Below, in pieces: positions 1 to 9,596 of a stretch of 63,576 nt of DNA (the first letter of the stretch is position 1; each line of letters opens with the position of its first letter). The notes beneath the pieces were generated by a model, which was not told where the DNA came from, made no database searches, and was given only the letters and a program-made list of their open reading frames with translations. Location of the stretch: the NCBI GenBank assembly GCA_963787195.1, contig CAWBCI010000064.1:1-63576 (forward strand). The letters run 5' to 3'. The DNA is from CAWBCI01 sp963787195. Its GTDB lineage: Bacteria; Bacteroidota; Bacteroidia; Bacteroidales; JAGOPY01. Made by a program: the position numbers and the translations under genes.

Positions 1-255
1 GGCGCGGTCGAGCGCATCGAGGCGCTCACTGAATTCGAGGATTTGCTGCTCGCGCTGACGCTGCTGTTCCAGGACCTGAGCGAGTTCTGCCAGCGCGTCG
101 GCGGATGCGGTCTTGCGGTTTGCCTTGACGTCGCCAGCCTTGGCCGCGCCCGGAATCAGGACCGAGCCGTTGTCGATGTCGGCCAGGTAGCCGTGCTTGC
201 GCCACCATTCCGGCGACGCCCTGAATGCAAATTCTTCTCCGACACGTAAACTCAT
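1..255 (-). CDS. Partial GC-rich ORF running off the left edge (unknown function)
   Basis: An open frame on the minus strand begins at ATG 255 (an in-frame ATG at 261 is an alternative) and runs out of the window without a stop. It encodes about 85 residues: an N-terminal part with an EFAFRASPEWWRKHGYL stretch, then a Gln/Glu-rich helical C-terminus (LEQQRQREQQILEF) that looks coiled-coil. I do not recognise the family. Base composition is clearly GC-rich, unlike the AT-leaning genes from about 0.65 kb onward. It looks more like a proteobacterial or phage gene than a Bacteroidota gene, so it may be foreign DNA or an assembly chimera. Confidence 0.4.
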   Translation of the reverse strand, partial: MSLRVGEEFAFRASPEWWRKHGYLADIDNGSVLIPGAAKAGDVKANRKTASADALAELAQVLEQQRQREQQILEFSERLDALDRA

Positions 256-499
256 CCTCATACCTATTTGTTATTATTTTCATTATACACTATCTGCACT
301 ACAGGATGCCAGTTTATCAAAAGTAATAATTCTATTCTAATCCAGAAACGTCAATTATCAGAACCGCCAGTACCGAGGCGGGTTTTATTGCTGCTTCGGT
401 TGACCCCGCGGAGAAGATGCGGAGAATCTGCTCGGACAACCGGAATATGACCAACGCCTATGTGGAACATCCGGCTCAAGTCGACGCGATGGTGAGGTT
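256..499. other. Non-coding stretch with a terminator-like hairpin
   Basis: An AT-rich stretch (about 256-360) is followed by a GC-rich stretch. Around 363-386 CCGCC pairs with GGCGG, followed by TTTT, which resembles an intrinsic terminator on the plus strand. From about 375 to 505 one frame is open and reads like the C-terminus of a small protein ending just after the ATG used by the next ORF. I cannot identify it. The block is compositionally like the first 250 bases, not like the rest of the window. Confidence 0.3.
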
Positions 500-2017
500 A
501 TGCCCCTGTGGTTGATCGTTTCAGGACTCGTGGTGCTTGCCATCCTGGGCGGCTGGTCTGTCACTGTGGAAGGAGCCTCATTCATAACTGAATCAGGTGC
601 GGCAGGTGACAGTACACTTTTACAGGCCGCGATAGGACGACCGGTCATCTATAAAAAATATTCCTCAAATCCGGATGTGGAAAGAGTCGTAATCAATGCA
701 CCTGCCGCTTATAGCCCCAAAGCTGATTGTTATATAGGCAAACCCATTGTTGCCGGGGATGATGCAAATCCTTCCAATTTCAATATTATTGATGGTTTTG
801 ATGCCACTGGTCCCGGGGCCAAATACGGACTTCGCCTCATAGGATCTTCATACAATGTTTTCAGGAACGGGAAAATTTATGAGCTCGATAGCGTGGCATG
901 TTATATTGGCGGGAATTCTACGCATAAAGCACTATACAATATCATCCAGTCGAATGTGATATACAATACTTCGAAGAAAGCCATTAAAATCGGATTGCAA
1001 AACGGAACATCCACTACAAATTTCGCCAAATTCAATATTTTTAAAGGAAATGAAATTTATTCAACCGGTAGCGGTTCTTACCCGGGCTTTATCACCATGG
1101 CTGAGATTCACCGCTATAATACATATAATATTCTGGAGAATAATATGTTCAGGGATTTTACCCTGATGAATGCAAACAGGGCAGGAGTTGAGATCTGGGA
1201 TAATACCAAAAGTACCCTGGTTTATGGGAATACGGTTAAAAATGTGGCCAGGGCCATTAGCGGGACCAATGCGAATATCTATATACATGGAAACAGTTCA
1301 GGAGTCAAAGTATTCAACAACCTGGTCCTGAAACAAAATGCTGACGCCGACAATATTTATGCCTTCAGGTTGAATGCCGCGGGCCACAGCGGAACTGTCG
1401 TAGCTTTCAATACCGTTTACAACATCAATAAGGGGATATTATTTGAAGATTCAGGATCTCCTGTTCCCGATTTCAAAGTGCAGGATAATATTTTCAAGGT
1501 GAATAACTTTTATTTCACTCACACCGGTACCGGAGGAAGATTTACGCTTGGGTATAATTGCTATTTCATAATTCCGACTCAATCAGGAGGATCTTATTAT
1601 TTATCTGAGACCGGAAAAAAGATAGGTGACGCTTTATTTGTCAATCCATTATTTTATAGTTCTTACGCCGGTTTCAGGCTACAGACAGCTTCAATCTGTC
1701 TTAATTCAGGAACTCCGGTTTCGGGTATTTCAAGGGATTATTTGAAATCAAGCCGGGATGGAACGAATCCTACCATAGGAGCTTTTGAAACTACCTTAAC
1801 CAGTTGTAACTGGACCGGCGCTGTGAGCAGCGACTGGCATGACTATCGCAATTGGGACAGCCAGCTCGTTCCGGTTAATACCATTGATGTGATCATTCCC
1901 GACAGGCTGAACGATCCGGTAATTTCATCTCAGGATGGAAATTGTAAAACGATTAGTATACAAGCCGGAGCCCATTTGGATATACAGCCGGGCCGATTAT
2001 TAAATCTTCATAATTGA
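500..2017 (+). CDS. Secreted right-handed beta-helix protein, 5' end probably chimeric
   Basis: A 505-aa ORF. Residues about 90-430 are an Asn/Gly-rich right-handed parallel beta-helix of the pectate-lyase-like class (ladders such as SSYNVFRNGKIYELDS). It ends with a W-G-(x)-SS-W-(x)-NW-(x)-VP-(x)-VIIP module that recurs in the next gene, and it has no T9SS sorting domain. Residues 1-26 (MPLWLIVSGLVVLAILGG and following) form a hydrophobic helix encoded by GC-rich DNA continuous with the foreign-looking block upstream. The native Bacteroidota sequence seems to begin between about 555 and 650. I infer that the true N-terminus and signal peptide are missing and that the start at 500 is borrowed. 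Likely role: cell-surface or extracellular polysaccharide-related protein; substrate unknown. Confidence 0.6.
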   Translation: MPLWLIVSGLVVLAILGGWSVTVEGASFITESGAAGDSTLLQAAIGRPVIYKKYSSNPDVERVVINAPAAYSPKADCYIGKPIVAGDDANPSNFNIIDGFDATGPGAKYGLRLIGSSYNVFRNGKIYELDSVACYIGGNSTHKALYNIIQSNVIYNTSKKAIKIGLQNGTSTTNFAKFNIFKGNEIYSTGSGSYPGFITMAEIHRYNTYNILENNMFRDFTLMNANRAGVEIWDNTKSTLVYGNTVKNVARAISGTNANIYIHGNSSGVKVFNNLVLKQNADADNIYAFRLNAAGHSGTVVAFNTVYNINKGILFEDSGSPVPDFKVQDNIFKVNNFYFTHTGTGGRFTLGYNCYFIIPTQSGGSYYLSETGKKIGDALFVNPLFYSSYAGFRLQTASICLNSGTPVSGISRDYLKSSRDGTNPTIGAFETTLTSCNWTGAVSSDWHDYRNWDSQLVPVNTIDVIIPDRLNDPVISSQDGNCKTISIQAGAHLDIQPGRLLNLHN

Positions 2018-2417
2018 TCAGACTTTCTTTTAAAATATATACAAAAGGGAATTTTTTATTTCAAGGAATATTCTTTTTTTATACCCTAAATATCAGTGAC
2101 TTAGTATTATTCTAATTAGATTAATTTGGGGAATGATTTTGATTTTCTTCAATTAATTATTATATTTAGATTCCTTTGGAAAACCTTAAAAAAATCCTTG
2201 GGGGACGGACCAAACTCAATCTAAGAAACTTAAGTTCATTCTGAACATTATTTACGGATCAATCCTTAAATTCTTATTCTCTCTTCATACCGACCTCCAT
2301 TTCAAGCCCGAAGAATTTTTTTATTTAGGTCTGAATGCAATATGTACAGATCATTAATCGCAAATTCTGAATAATGATATTCAGTTAAGTCAACGATAAA
2401 CTTCTAAACATAAGATT
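2018..2417. other. AT-rich intergenic region, no gene seen
   Basis: Four hundred bases between the two beta-helix genes. It is AT-rich, with stops in all frames and no tRNA-like or strong hairpin structure. The preceding ORF stops inside a W-G/NW/VIIP module, so this spacer could include decayed coding sequence, but no readable remnant was found. No clear TAnnTTTG box was seen upstream of 2418. Confidence 0.4.
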
Positions 2418-5400
2418 ATGACCAGATCTATCAGCCTTCGCGGAATAGCAATTCTGCTTTTAATTTTAATTTTTAAGGATGCGAACAATCAGGATCTACA
2501 GCAATGGAGGGTGAATATAATCGACAGTATAGTCGCCCCCGATGGCCGGATCGCATATGCTATCCGGGTTCCGGGTATACCACCTGAACAATACCGGGCA
2601 CCGGTGGCAGTATATGACCGGGCTTCCAAGACTATACCTCTGGTACCTGCTTTTACCTGGTCTTTTGGATGTTCTGCAACTTCTGCAGCTATGATAGCAG
2701 GGCATTATGATAATGTGGGTTATCCGAATATGTATGTTGGTTCTACTAATAACGGGGTCATGCCAATGGATAACACCGCCTGGCCTGATGTTATAATAAA
2801 TGGGGAAACCCGTCATAATTGTCCTTTAAGTGCTACCGCAAACGGGCTGGATGGCAGAACCAGCGACGGTCATGTGGATGATTACTGGATTTCTTACGGT
2901 TCTCCGGGCCCTGACCCCTGGACGGTAGCCGGAGGTGGTACCGGTGTACAGCATACCTATGGCTATTGTACCGGTGATTATATGAAAACCAACCAATGGA
3001 TAAATTCTGGTGAAGGATATAATACAGACGGCTCAACGACTTTCTGGAGTTGGAACAATGGAGCCCAGATGACGGCTTCAGACCTGGAAGGTCTGGGTGT
3101 CCAAAATGATGACGGCATGTATGGATTAAAACTCTTTTATCAATCCAGGGGCTATTCAATCAGCGAATGTTTTACACAGCCTATTGTTGAGGAAGGTCTT
3201 ACATATGGATTTACTTATGCACAATTTAAGGCTCAGATTGATGCAGGTCATCCTGTTTTGATCCATGTAACAAATCATACCATGGTTGGGTATGGCTATA
3301 ATGATGGGGGAGGGACTAATTTGGTCTATATTCATGATACCTGGGATCATAATGATCATTCCATGGTATGGGGTGGATCTTATGGGGGCTTGGATCATTA
3401 CGGAGTCTCGGTTGTCAACCTGAATGCTTCTACCATCAATGTTTGGAACGGAAGCCTTAGTAATTTATATGGGACCAGTTTAAACTGGTCATTAGGCCAT
3501 GTCCCAGATGCAACTGAGATTGTTGTAATACCTAACCTGAATACCCCGGTGATTATAGATTATTCGGATAAAGTTGCCGGTTATCTCTATCTCTATCCCG
3601 GGGCAAGCCTGAGGATTATGGATAATCGGCTTTCAGTCACAAATGATTTTTATGTGGGCGGGACTATAGAATTTAACGACGATGATGCCGTGTTGCATAT
3701 TGGGGATGATATTTTCTGGCAGGATGGTTCATCTGTTGTTGTAAATTCTTTAGGAACATCGAGCCCGCTCATTTATGTTTATGGTGACTGGGACTTCAGG
3801 GAGGGGGCCAATGTGCAGTTCCCCAGGGGTATGGTCGATTTCCGGGGAACTTCCACTTCCTGGATCAGGGCATACTCCGCTGGTTCCTACTTTAGAAATA
3901 TCAAGAATAATAAAACCGGAGGTGCATATATTGCTTTAAGCGGTTCATCAACTACCGATATGACAGTGGGTGGAAATATTTATATGTACTCCGGCTCAAA
4001 ACTTATAGGCTATTCAGATTATAAATTGGTTGTAAACGGATTCCTGAATAATATGGATGGAAATATTACCATGGAATCGGGTACGCTTGCATTTAATGGA
4101 AATCCGGGTTCGACAGGTCTCAAGATGAATACAGGTGATTATGTAAATAATTTGGAAATCAATACCGGTATGGCAAGCCTGCAACTTGATGACACCTATT
4201 CAAATACTTTGTGGGTCAAGGGCAATATGAATATTCAAAGTGGATACCTGTATGCCTATGCTATGAATATCAGGGTGGATGGAAACTGGACCAATGCGGC
4301 AGGCACAAGTGCTTTTGTACAGGGAACCAGTACGGTGACTTTTCATGGCACCGGCAACCAATATATCTATGGCTCAGAAATATTTTATAACCTGGAAGCA
4401 AATACGGGCGGGATGATCAGGATCATTAATTCGGCCTATAATGTCAGCTGTACGAGCTATGACTGGACTGCCGGTGGAATCTATGTCTCCAGTGGTTCAT
4501 TTACGGCAGATGACCTGGCTGATAATGGTATTTTCGGTTCTTATACCCTGTATTCACCAGGCACAATAAATCTTTACCAGGATGCAGGACAATATATCGA
4601 TCTTAATGCCACGCTTCATCTATACAGCGGGCACATGAATGTTTACGGAGGTTCAGGTACCAGCTTCTGGGCCTATGCAAATGATATTACGGTAGATATT
4701 AATGTCGGAACCCTTGATTTTAAAGATAATGGAATATATCTATACCCAAGTCATAACCTGTTTGAAGACATCAGTGGGGGAAGGGTACGCACCAGCGGCA
4801 GCTTCACCGGCACAGCCAGAAATGATTTTACTCCTTCAGGAGGTGTATTTGAATTCTATGGTACTTCAGACCGGACAATCAATATAGGGGATAATAGACT
4901 ATTCAGCGTTGAGGTGAATAAAGGGGCATCAACAGATAATGAAGGTTCACTGACCAGACAGATTAAACCTCCTCAAGGTGGAACTGCCAGGAAGGAAATC
5001 GTGGAGCCTGTGGGCCGATCCAACACATTAACACTGGCAGATTCCCTTGAACTTTTAGGAGACCTTGTGATCAACAGCGGCGTACTGGATGTAAGCGCTA
5101 CTAATTATCCCATTTACCTGGCAGGAAACTGGACCAATAATGTGGGTCCTGCGGGTTTTAATGAGAGATACGGAAGGGTTGTTTTCGATGGTACAGGTCC
5201 CAGTGATATTCTCAGCGATGAAACATTTTTTGACCTGGTTGAAGACAAGACTTATGCAAGTTTCGATGGAGTGGAAAACGGAAGTGGGGATAATGCAGGC
5301 ACCAGTATTACTATACTGGGTGATCTGTATGTGCAGGACGGAACCTTTGAATTAAATTCACCCAGTAATCTTGAGATCGCAGGCGATATGATTATATCTT

Positions 5401-7556
5401 CAGGAGCCGTTGTAAATGCCAATGATGCAAATGCTCCTATGAATATTTCAGTTGGGAGTATATGGATGGATTATAATAGTTCAGGAGGATTTCTCTGTGG
5501 AAACAGCTCTCAGGTTACATTTAATTCCGTGAGTCCCGGCTCGGTTCAAAGTGTTAGGGAGACTTCATATTTCAACGATATTGTCATCAATTCCCTGGGC
5601 GCTTATATCAGACCAAATTCAATATCTTACCCTATTAAATGCAGTGATCTCAAAATAGTTGACGGAATTCTCTATGTGGCAGGATACAAGGTTATTGTGA
5701 GCGATACGCTTTATAACGGGGACTATATAAGGATGAATAGCTCACTGGATACGCTTGAAGCAGCTTATCTTGACTGGCAACCTGGTTCTTACGACAATAT
5801 TACCGCCGGGAAGATTTTTGTAAGCGGGGACTGGATCTATGAAGATGGGACAAATGCCACAATCACATCCGGTAATACAGTATATTTTACCGGTACTAGC
5901 ACAGGTTTTATCAAATCCTATGACCCTGATGCCAGGTTTTATAATGTAGTAATTGACAAACCGGGTTCTTCGGTTTGGATACATACTTCTACCACACAGC
6001 CTGTGCATATAAATTCGAATCTGAACGTCATGGCTAATTCATTATTTCATGTACAATACGGCGATTTGTTAGTGGATGGCATTGCAGATATTGCGAATAC
6101 CGGATCCATGTATGAATATTCAGGAGGAAGTATTACCCTGGCTTCTGATTTTACCCTGAATGGGTTTGTAAAACTGAGCGGTGGCGGGGATTTCCTTGGT
6201 CATGGCACCTTCTCCCAGGCATCTACCGGCCGGATTGACATGTCGGGCGGTACCTTCATCCTTGATAAAGCCTATTATTCACCAAGGGGATTTTTTGCCC
6301 TGGCAGGAACCCTTAACATGTCGGGCGGTACAATGGAATTTACCAATAACCACCTTAACCTGCAAAGCACTTTTGTTGAAAACATTACAGGAGGAACGAT
6401 TCGCGTTGGAGGAACTATGTTAGCCTTTGACGGTGTATTTACACCCGAGGGCGGAACAGTCGAACTGATAAGCAGTGGCATCGGCGGCCCATATTTCGAC
6501 CTTCACACCGGCAACTGGTTCAATAACCTGACCATCAACGGATCTGACACCTATTTGGTGTATGACTCACAGAATCTCTATATTAAAGGCAACCTTTTAA
6601 TATCCCAGGGCGGGATGAATGCCAGCAATGATATTATATACCTGGCTGGTGACTGGACGAATAATGTGGGGCCAACAGCTTTTAGTGAAGGTACCGGAAC
6701 AGTTTACCTGAATGGAACTTCCGGCATAGATACTCAGGTCATTAACGGTGAGACTTTTTATAATCTTGTGAATTTGAATACAGCCAGGGCCGTTGAAATT
6801 GCGGGGAATACCATCGTACAAAATATATTGGAAGTAGGAGGGGGAGGCAGTGCCTGCAGTATATTTGTGACCTGCAATACCCTTGATATTCAAAATAGTT
6901 TGAATCTTCAGAACGGCACACTTGCGCTCAGCTCCAGCGCACCTTTAGTAACTGCAGCCAATTTTACACAGGGGGGAACGCTTCAATTGACAAATGGGAC
7001 ATTTATCGCTGATGATCTGGCCAGTAGTGGGCTCAGAGGAACTTACATACTCTATAACGGCCAGATAGATCTGCACCAGGATGTAATACAAAATATTAAC
7101 CTGGATGCAGATATTACAATTTCTAATGGTGTCTTCAATATTTACGGAGGTTTTAATTACAGCATCTGGCCTTATCCGGGCACTATACATAGCCTGACAA
7201 TGTCAGATGGATTATTGGATTTTAAGGATAACGGAATATTTGTGAATAATAGCAATTTCACGGAAAATATCAGTGGGGGGCGTATCTGTACTTCCAGATA
7301 TTTCCAATGTAACACGACTAATTTTACACCAGCCGGAGGCACAATCGAAATGTGCGGAGCATCCTCAGTTTTTACACAAATGGGTTCAGGAAGCTATTTT
7401 AATAACCTGCTAATCAACAAAGAACCAGGATATACAGTTTCTGCATATACCGATATGGACATTCATGGAGAATTGAGGGTATCCGGTGGGAATTTTAATA
7501 CCAATAATCATATTATAAACGTTGGAGCAGGATCAGACAAGGAATCAGTGCGTTAG
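2418..7556 (+). CDS. Giant secreted protein: C39-like peptidase domain plus beta-solenoid repeats
   Basis: A 1712-aa protein starting with a hydrophobic signal-like segment (residues 7-20). Residues about 75-335 resemble a C39-like papain-fold peptidase: Cys85 in FGCSATSAAMI, His287 in THTMVGYGY context (VTNHTMVGYGYND) and Asp307 in YIHDTWDH form a plausible Cys-His-Asp triad. The rest is a long Gly/Asn/Thr-rich beta-solenoid with recurring NWTNN-(x)n-F(Y)NL modules; a large block near residues 690-830 (ADDLADNGIFGSY) recurs near residue 1530 (ADDLASSGLRGTY), suggesting an internal duplication of about 830 aa. The protein stops abruptly after an INVGAG repeat strand with no T9SS sorting domain, overlapping the convergent protease gene by 12 bases, so the C-terminus may be truncated. 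Likely an extracellular adhesin-like or bacteriocin/peptide-processing protein; function unproven. Confidence 0.7.
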   Translation: MTRSISLRGIAILLLILIFKDANNQDLQQWRVNIIDSIVAPDGRIAYAIRVPGIPPEQYRAPVAVYDRASKTIPLVPAFTWSFGCSATSAAMIAGHYDNVGYPNMYVGSTNNGVMPMDNTAWPDVIINGETRHNCPLSATANGLDGRTSDGHVDDYWISYGSPGPDPWTVAGGGTGVQHTYGYCTGDYMKTNQWINSGEGYNTDGSTTFWSWNNGAQMTASDLEGLGVQNDDGMYGLKLFYQSRGYSISECFTQPIVEEGLTYGFTYAQFKAQIDAGHPVLIHVTNHTMVGYGYNDGGGTNLVYIHDTWDHNDHSMVWGGSYGGLDHYGVSVVNLNASTINVWNGSLSNLYGTSLNWSLGHVPDATEIVVIPNLNTPVIIDYSDKVAGYLYLYPGASLRIMDNRLSVTNDFYVGGTIEFNDDDAVLHIGDDIFWQDGSSVVVNSLGTSSPLIYVYGDWDFREGANVQFPRGMVDFRGTSTSWIRAYSAGSYFRNIKNNKTGGAYIALSGSSTTDMTVGGNIYMYSGSKLIGYSDYKLVVNGFLNNMDGNITMESGTLAFNGNPGSTGLKMNTGDYVNNLEINTGMASLQLDDTYSNTLWVKGNMNIQSGYLYAYAMNIRVDGNWTNAAGTSAFVQGTSTVTFHGTGNQYIYGSEIFYNLEANTGGMIRIINSAYNVSCTSYDWTAGGIYVSSGSFTADDLADNGIFGSYTLYSPGTINLYQDAGQYIDLNATLHLYSGHMNVYGGSGTSFWAYANDITVDINVGTLDFKDNGIYLYPSHNLFEDISGGRVRTSGSFTGTARNDFTPSGGVFEFYGTSDRTINIGDNRLFSVEVNKGASTDNEGSLTRQIKPPQGGTARKEIVEPVGRSNTLTLADSLELLGDLVINSGVLDVSATNYPIYLAGNWTNNVGPAGFNERYGRVVFDGTGPSDILSDETFFDLVEDKTYASFDGVENGSGDNAGTSITILGDLYVQDGTFELNSPSNLEIAGDMIISSGAVVNANDANAPMNISVGSIWMDYNSSGGFLCGNSSQVTFNSVSPGSVQSVRETSYFNDIVINSLGAYIRPNSISYPIKCSDLKIVDGILYVAGYKVIVSDTLYNGDYIRMNSSLDTLEAAYLDWQPGSYDNITAGKIFVSGDWIYEDGTNATITSGNTVYFTGTSTGFIKSYDPDARFYNVVIDKPGSSVWIHTSTTQPVHINSNLNVMANSLFHVQYGDLLVDGIADIANTGSMYEYSGGSITLASDFTLNGFVKLSGGGDFLGHGTFSQASTGRIDMSGGTFILDKAYYSPRGFFALAGTLNMSGGTMEFTNNHLNLQSTFVENITGGTIRVGGTMLAFDGVFTPEGGTVELISSGIGGPYFDLHTGNWFNNLTINGSDTYLVYDSQNLYIKGNLLISQGGMNASNDIIYLAGDWTNNVGPTAFSEGTGTVYLNGTSGIDTQVINGETFYNLVNLNTARAVEIAGNTIVQNILEVGGGGSACSIFVTCNTLDIQNSLNLQNGTLALSSSAPLVTAANFTQGGTLQLTNGTFIADDLASSGLRGTYILYNGQIDLHQDVIQNINLDADITISNGVFNIYGGFNYSIWPYPGTIHSLTMSDGLLDFKDNGIFVNNSNFTENISGGRICTSRYFQCNTTNFTPAGGTIEMCGASSVFTQMGSGSYFNNLLINKEPGYTVSAYTDMDIHGELRVSGGNFNTNNHIINVGAGSDKESVR

Positions 7557-7976
7557 CTTTAAAGTTTTATTTTTATAATTTATGACGGCTTTGAGGCTGG
7601 TCAGGATATCCCCTCCCATAACTCCGTCAATAGGCTCCATACCGAGCATTTGGTATGACTGATTTACATGTACTATATCCAACACTACTGCTTCATAATC
7701 TTCGAGCAAAACTTCCCCCAGGCGGAGTTCTTTTAGCGATACTTTCTGGCTTTCCATGGTATTGGTCCCAAGTCCCGTGGAAAGTTTTTCCATCTTCTCA
7801 AAAATAATATCCGGATCATCAAAAAAATGTATGATCCTGTCCTTGTCAAAAACTGTACGGGAAGCGCCGGTATCAATCAGCAAATGGGCAGGGCGGCCAT
7901 TGATCTCTCCCTGGACAAACAGATGATAACCATCTTCTTCAATGGGCACAACTTCCAGCTTAATTGTTGATATCAT
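7545..7976 (-). CDS. Retropepsin-like aspartyl protease family protein
   Basis: 143 aa with one aspartyl-protease signature, hydrophobic-hydrophobic-D-T-G-A-S (LLIDTGASRT, Asp35), preceded by an INGRPAHL strand. This is typical of bacterial single-domain retropepsin-like proteins that act as homodimers. No signal peptide or membrane segment is visible, so it is probably cytoplasmic. It follows the LOG-family gene with a 5-bp gap and patatin further upstream, so the three are probably one minus-strand operon. Its last codons overlap the end of the convergent giant solenoid gene. Substrate unknown. Confidence 0.7.
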   Translation of the reverse strand: MISTIKLEVVPIEEDGYHLFVQGEINGRPAHLLIDTGASRTVFDKDRIIHFFDDPDIIFEKMEKLSTGLGTNTMESQKVSLKELRLGEVLLEDYEAVVLDIVHVNQSYQMLGMEPIDGVMGGDILTSLKAVINYKNKTLKLTH

Positions 7977-7981
7977 GCGGC

Positions 7982-8695
7982 TCAGAAGTTAGGTTTGAGT
8001 GCGTATTTCTTATAGAATTCTTCAATAACTGCAACAGCCTGTTCGGCCGTATCAACTACTTCAAATATCTGCAAATCTTCGGCATGTATCTTTTGTTCAG
8101 CCAGCAGTCTTTCCTTTATCCATTTGACTAAACCGTTCCAATAATCACTGTCGACCAGAACTATAGGGAAACTAATCATTTTTTGGGTCTGTACCAGTGT
8201 TATGGCTTCGAACATTTCGTCGAGGGTTCCGAAACCGCCCGGAAGAATAATATAACCCTGGGCATATTTCATAAACATCACTTTCCGGACGAAAAAATGA
8301 TCGAAGTCTATCATTTTATCTGGATCGATAAAAGGATTTGGCATTTGTTCAAAAGGCAGATTAATGTTAAGTCCTACTGATTTGCCACCTGAGAAATGAG
8401 CTCCTTTATTGGCAGCTTCCATAATTCCGGGGCCACCCCCGGTGATAATCCCAAATCCTTTTTTGGTGAGGAGGTAAGCAATTTCTTCGGCCAGCTTGTA
8501 ATCATCACCACCGGGCTTAGCCCGGGCCGAACCGAAAATAGAAACGCAGGGGCCGATTCTCGCGAGCTTCTCAAATCCTTCCACAAATTCAGAAACAATT
8601 TTAAATATTTGCCATGAATCATAAGTTTTGATTTCCTGCCAACTCTTATGCTTTAGGGCTTTTCTTATCCTATCATCATCATTGTGATTATTCAT
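7982..8695 (-). CDS. LOG family (TIGR00730) nucleotide phosphoribohydrolase-like protein
   Basis: 237 aa, Rossmann-like. The family motif PGGFGTLDEMFE is present around residues 155-166, with an ITGGGPGIMEAANKGA loop around residue 90. Members, long mislabelled lysine decarboxylase, hydrolyse nucleoside 5'-monophosphates such as cytokinin riboside monophosphates, releasing ribose-5-phosphate. The N-terminal 50 residues are charged and longer than in the minimal family. It sits 3 bp after the patatin gene and 5 bp before the retropepsin-like gene, indicating co-transcription. The physiological substrate in this organism cannot be read from the sequence. Confidence 0.85.
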   Translation of the reverse strand: MNNHNDDDRIRKALKHKSWQEIKTYDSWQIFKIVSEFVEGFEKLARIGPCVSIFGSARAKPGGDDYKLAEEIAYLLTKKGFGIITGGGPGIMEAANKGAHFSGGKSVGLNINLPFEQMPNPFIDPDKMIDFDHFFVRKVMFMKYAQGYIILPGGFGTLDEMFEAITLVQTQKMISFPIVLVDSDYWNGLVKWIKERLLAEQKIHAEDLQIFEVVDTAEQAVAVIEEFYKKYALKPNF

Positions 8696-8698
8696 AAT

Positions 8699-9520
8699 TT
8701 AATTTTCATTTTTTATTATATTGATATTTTCAATTTGCTGAATTTTGTTCCCCAAGAGAACTTCAGGATTGAGATTTATCATATTTTGAGCAGCCTTGTA
8801 ACCAATATCAAAAAGTGTATCTATATGTTTGAATTCGAATATTCCGTGGGTTTTTAATTCTGGAGGATCAATAATGTAATCACATTTTTTGAAATTAATT
8901 TTTACTTTTTGAAAGACTGCCAGCCTGTAAACCCTTTCAGCGATATCCTTGATGTTGTTCAGTTCCATTTCTGTTCCGGTATAATTCACATGGGAAGCGA
9001 TCAGGTGCTCGCAATGTCCCATAAGAGGCTCCACCGGGAGGTCATTCAGCAATCCTCCGTCAACATAAGTATTTCCGTTAATGACCTGGGGTGTAAATAT
9101 GATTGGAATGGATGCAGAGGCTATCACTGCCTGGAATAAGGGACCCGAGCTGATTATTTCTTCTTCTCCTTTTGTAATATTTGAAACGCAAACATAAAAT
9201 TCTTTCTTAAGGGACTCAAAATTATCGGTCGGAATATTCTCTTCAAGCATAGTCCTAATATAATCAAGGTTCAACATTCCCCTTTTCGGTATCGACCAAT
9301 TGAAAATCTTGTAAAATTTTTCATTCTTTTTGGCTATCTCAAGGATCTCTGCCGGTTTAAACCCGGCTGCATAAAATACCCCGATTATAGCCCCCATGCT
9401 GCTTCCTGAAATGATTTCCGGCACTATGCCATTTGACTCCAATGCTGCTAATACTCCAATATGTGCCAGGCCGCGCGCTCCACCTCCGCTGAGGGTAATC
9501 CCATAGGTGTATTTTTTCAT
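8699..9520 (-). CDS. Patatin-like phospholipase family protein
   Basis: 273 aa with the full patatin catalytic set: oxyanion-hole loop SGGGARG (residues 11-17), nucleophile Ser41 in GSSMG, and the Asp154 dyad partner in VDGG. The family acts as Ser-Asp acyl hydrolases on lipids. There is no signal peptide, so it is probably cytoplasmic or peripheral, in contrast to the outer-membrane PlpD-type patatins. It appears to be first in a three-gene minus-strand unit with the LOG and retropepsin-like genes. The ATG at 9520 precedes the first beta strand directly, as expected for the family. Confidence 0.88.
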   Translation of the reverse strand: MKKYTYGITLSGGGARGLAHIGVLAALESNGIVPEIISGSSMGAIIGVFYAAGFKPAEILEIAKKNEKFYKIFNWSIPKRGMLNLDYIRTMLEENIPTDNFESLKKEFYVCVSNITKGEEEIISSGPLFQAVIASASIPIIFTPQVINGNTYVDGGLLNDLPVEPLMGHCEHLIASHVNYTGTEMELNNIKDIAERVYRLAVFQKVKINFKKCDYIIDPPELKTHGIFEFKHIDTLFDIGYKAAQNMINLNPEVLLGNKIQQIENINIIKNEN

Positions 9521-9596
9521 TTTCAGGCTTTTATAAGTAATGGTTAATAAATCTGCAGCTAAAATTACACTATTTGCCAGTACTTTTATGAAGTTT

